Source: Rhodeus uyekii (taxonomy: Eukaryota > Chordata > Actinopteri > Cypriniformes > Acheilognathidae). Taken from it: a stretch of 64,000 bases of DNA. The stretch is from positions 871,820 through 935,819 of the forward strand of contig JAWRVZ010000214.1 of assembly GCA_037043235.1 (NCBI GenBank), read 5' to 3'. The translations under genes and the position numbers were made by a program. Under the pieces are notes generated by a model. It had not been told where the DNA came from and made no database searches. It saw nothing but the letters and a program-made list of their open reading frames with translations. Below, piece by piece: positions 61,284 through 64,000 of this stretch (position 1 is the first letter of the stretch; each line of letters begins with the position of its first letter).

Positions 61284-62872
61284 TTGTTATTTAGTCATGT
61301 ATGATGTTATATGGTACTGTGGTTTATTACGATTTTAAGATTTACCTGGACAACTATGAATTTTCTCCAGGAACTCGTTTGGGCAAGTTTTGGCCAAGAT
61401 TGTGCTAGTTTTGATTAGCATTTGGGCGGGTTTTGTTGTGGAGACCTGGCAACCCTCTTGAAATGGACTAAAACAAGGTTGTGAACAATCTAAATAATGA
61501 CAACAGTAGCTTATATTGTGATATTGAGCAGGGAAGATGGTGCTTGAGCTCTGCCCAGCTCTACATCTCCCCACTGTTTCCCAATATAAATCTGTGATGA
61601 AAAAATGGAACTGCATGACGCTCTATTTTAGAGCCATTGGGGCAGATTTCAGACGGTCCTGCTCCAGGCCAAGAAGATGTCAATCCTATTCAGCTATGTG
61701 GCTGCATCAGGTCAGTAACTATTGGCACATCTGACCTTCCTAAATGGACTAGTGTATCAAATTAATAAAAGTATAAACACTTTAGTTTAAACACTCCTAT
61801 GTGAATATCCTTTGCATACTTATTTTATGTTTGTTTTAAATTTAAGAGAATAATCATGACATTCTTTCCACACTGGAATTCCTCCACAACTAGCGTTCTA
61901 CAACAATGGTTTGAGGCAATAAATACAACATTAACACAATTCTAAGATAGCGTTTATGCATGCCTGTCAATCAACATTAGAGCGCCACCCTCAGGCTGAA
62001 TAACACAAGGACTCTAGACCTCTGCCAAAAGTGTGCCAACAGTGATTAGAATAAAGCTTTCAAAATGTTTAACATAAACTAGCGCCAAGACCCTGAATCT
62101 GCCTCATTTTTATATATGTTTTTAATTATTAGATAGAAATTATACAGAAATCTTTGATTTTCAAAATTGATTTTATTACAATAGCCAAACCCGTTTGCAT
62201 TTTAACATGAGATTTTACCAGATTAAGAGTATCTTCACTCATGTTCATTTAAATTTAAATGTAAATTCTGTATAATTTAAATATAAAGGAAGTTATTGGG
62301 ATTTAGATATGCTTGACTCCCTCTTTCAATGTCAGACAGTAGGTTTTTATCATCTATTTAGGTCAAAACATTACTCTGCTTTATAATATCCTTAATATTT
62401 CAGCATATTTGGTGGTATCTGTATTGTAGTTGTTAAAGAAAAACTGCCATACAAATCTGCTCTAGCAGCCTGGAGCTGCCATCCACCCAAACGGACAAGC
62501 TCTGAGAGATTAAAAATCAAGATATTATACATATGGCCTGGCATGTGTTTGAGCAGAAGTCTTTCTCTGCAATCCATGTACTGTATACATACATGATTTA
62601 CAACTTGAACTTATATTTAGATCAGCATATTCAGAGTAAAATAATTTTACACACTGACATGTCGGAACTGCCCATGAAGTCTATAAATGAATATCTGAAA
62701 GGTTTTTTACATAGATTACATGATTTATGCATATCTGTTAAATATGCATATGAAACGATTGCATACCAGCAATCCCTTTCTCTCTCTTTACATGTCTCCC
62801 AGTATTTCTTTCTCTCTGACTGTCATATTGTTCATTTGCGTAAAATACATCAACTTGGGTGCTCCAGTTGTT
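61284..62872 (+). other. Intron sequence without recognised features
   Basis: Between two SINEs. A 93-codon minus frame at 61335-61616 and a 141-codon + frame at 62533-62958 (which runs into the SINE) show no family resemblance. Confidence 0.45.
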
Positions 62873-63030
62873 GTGGCTTTCCTGTAGCTCAACCAGTAGA
62901 GAGTGGTGCTTGCAACACCAAGGTCATAGGTTGGATTCTCAGGGAAAGCAAGAACTGATTAGAATGCCAAATTCCTTGAATGGAAAGGTGCTTTGGATAA
63001 AAGTGTCTGACAAATGCATTAATGTAAATG
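62873..63030 (+). mobile_element. tRNA-derived SINE, + orientation
   Basis: ggctttcctgtagctcaacc, agagtggtgcttgcaacacc, ggttggattctcagggaaag, aatggaaaggtgctttggat and tgtctgacaaatgcattaat follow the family order. It is the most complete + copy here. Confidence 0.9.
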
Positions 63031-63180
63031 AACAACAACCGAGCACCTTCAGGAGTAGAAGAATTCCAGTGCAAAACATGCCATCATGATTTCGAGGGCA
63101 TTGTTATACGATGTGCTGAGCAGTTGCTTGTTAGGTCTGTAGCTATAGCTTGAGTCCCTCCTTAAAGTACACATACTTGT

Positions 63181-63634
63181 TGTAACGAGGAGTCAGCCGA
63201 TTGAGGATCCATCTGCAGCTTTATTTCAGTGGGTAACCAGAGTACAGATGAGAGATACAACAGAATCGTAAACAGGGACAGGCTGGGGTCGAGGCAGGTG
63301 GCAAACATACACAAATCTGGATAAACAGGCAATAGTCAGGGCAGGCAGCAAAAGGGTCAAAATAGCCGTACACAGTCCAAGGTCAGAATAACAGAACAGA
63401 ATAACAATCCAGGAATAAATGCTCAGAGATGATCACCACAGCAAATCAAGACTTCGCAATGGTGGTGTGTGTGTGGTGTGTTAATATAGTGTATGTGTTG
63501 AGATGCAGGTGTGTACGTAATCTGTCTCAGGTATGAGTGTCAGTGGGAATTGTAGTCCAAATGAGAGTCAATATTCTGGTGAGGGCTCCCTCTGATGATC
63601 CGGAGGAAGCGGAGAGGGAGCCTCACCTGTAACA
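63181..63634 (-). mobile_element. Solo LTR with perfect 5-bp duplication (CTTGT)
   Basis: 454 bp starting TGTAACGAGG and ending CACCTGTAACA, flanked by CTTGT at 63176-63180 and 63635-63639. On the minus strand, a TATA-like sequence near the complement of 63480 (ttaatatag) is followed by AATAAA (complement of ctttatttca at about 63220), giving U3-R-U5 order. No internal genes. Confidence 0.85.
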
Positions 63635-63777
63635 CTTGTGAGTTTGTGACTTTTTTCAAGTTATCATTTTGGATTCATTCAAGTGCCCCTATTGTACTTT
63701 TTCAGATATTATGCTTTTCATGTAGTATGTTATATAGCTGTTTGAGATTGTAAAAGGTATGCACATGCAGCTTCAAA

Positions 63778-63793
63778 GGGGGGGGGGGGGGGG
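63778..63793 (+). repeat. Poly-G tract
   Basis: Sixteen consecutive G; a candidate G-quadruplex or assembly-prone homopolymer. Confidence 0.95.
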
Positions 63794-64000
63794 TGGTTAT
63801 TGTCAGATGGGGAGTTATTGTCCCCAAAGAAAGAACCAATTCTAAACTGTCTGAAAAGAAGAAAAAAAATGTCCGTAATTGCAGTCTTACTTCCTGCTCC
63901 AATCTACATAGATTTGTAACAAATATGCATAATGTGCACATATGGTCTTCACTGTGAAAAACATCTACCGGTACTTTGACCCACCCTCAAAACACTAGTT

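Noticed and set aside
61620..61735. Possible next unc13 exon
   Set aside because: Has an open frame with a gt after gcatcag, but the peptide does not resemble the expected EHE..LCKS..YMNLHFKVKW segment.
62873..62945. tRNA gene
   Set aside because: The tRNA-like head has the A/B-box layout but cannot fold into a complete cloverleaf and continues into SINE body sequence; the same applies to the copies at 4.1, 52.1 and 61.2 kb.

Overview
The window is vertebrate nuclear DNA, almost certainly from a teleost and most likely a cyprinid-like (ostariophysan) fish. Three things point there: a spliced, intron-rich gene of the UNC13/Munc13 synaptic priming family; tRNA-derived SINEs and a short A/T-rich interspersed family that I know from carp and zebrafish relatives; and a very high density of DNA transposons (hAT, Tigger/pogo, Tc1), solo LTRs, a DIRS-like element, a 5S-rRNA-derived SINE and long CA, AT and TCTA microsatellites. 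There is no prokaryotic gene organisation, and most short open frames are chance or repeat-derived.

The only host gene I can support is one unc13 paralog on the + strand, spanning the whole window. Ten consecutive internal exons (434-575, 11977-12146, 13854-13969, 16288-16451, 23871-24024, 24176-24244, 32468-32557, 37876-38004, 49488-49621, 54626-54711) encode 418 codons' worth of sequence. It runs from the first strand of the Ca2+-binding C2B domain through the linker into the first part of the MUN domain. All ten exons join in frame with canonical GT/AG sites. The start, the N-terminal C1 region, the rest of the MUN domain and the C2C domain lie outside the window. Residue choices in exons 5, 8, 9 and 10 favour Munc13-3 (unc13c) over unc13a/b; this rests on remembered family sequences, not on an alignment.

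The introns hold the accessory content. Intron 576-11976 has a solo LTR, a SINE carrying a hAT MITE, a gypsy-type element with two head-to-head inverted LTRs, a 5S-derived SINE and a Tc1 transposase relic. Intron 13970-16287 has a second gypsy fragment and a hAT MITE with an internal poly-C minisatellite. Intron 16452-23870 has an LTR, a Myb/SANT-like relic and a Tigger MITE. Intron 24245-32467 has a CpG-rich long-TIR element, a Tigger with a transposase tail, a repeat encoding a membrane/coiled-coil small protein, and an LTR. Intron 32558-37875 has a hAT MITE and a Tigger. Intron 38005-49487 has a degraded DIRS-like element disrupted by a hAT that is itself disrupted by another hAT, each insertion with a perfect 8-bp target duplication. 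Intron 49622-54625 has two Tiggers and a solo LTR containing a SINE. The last, incomplete intron (54712 onward) has CA microsatellites, a LINE tail, two SINEs and a solo LTR with a 5-bp duplication.

The observations most worth a second look are the three-level nesting, the palindromic gypsy element whose two outer ends are both U3 ends, and the repeat-embedded small membrane/coiled-coil reading frame. I see no CRISPR, rRNA gene, functional tRNA gene or second host gene.
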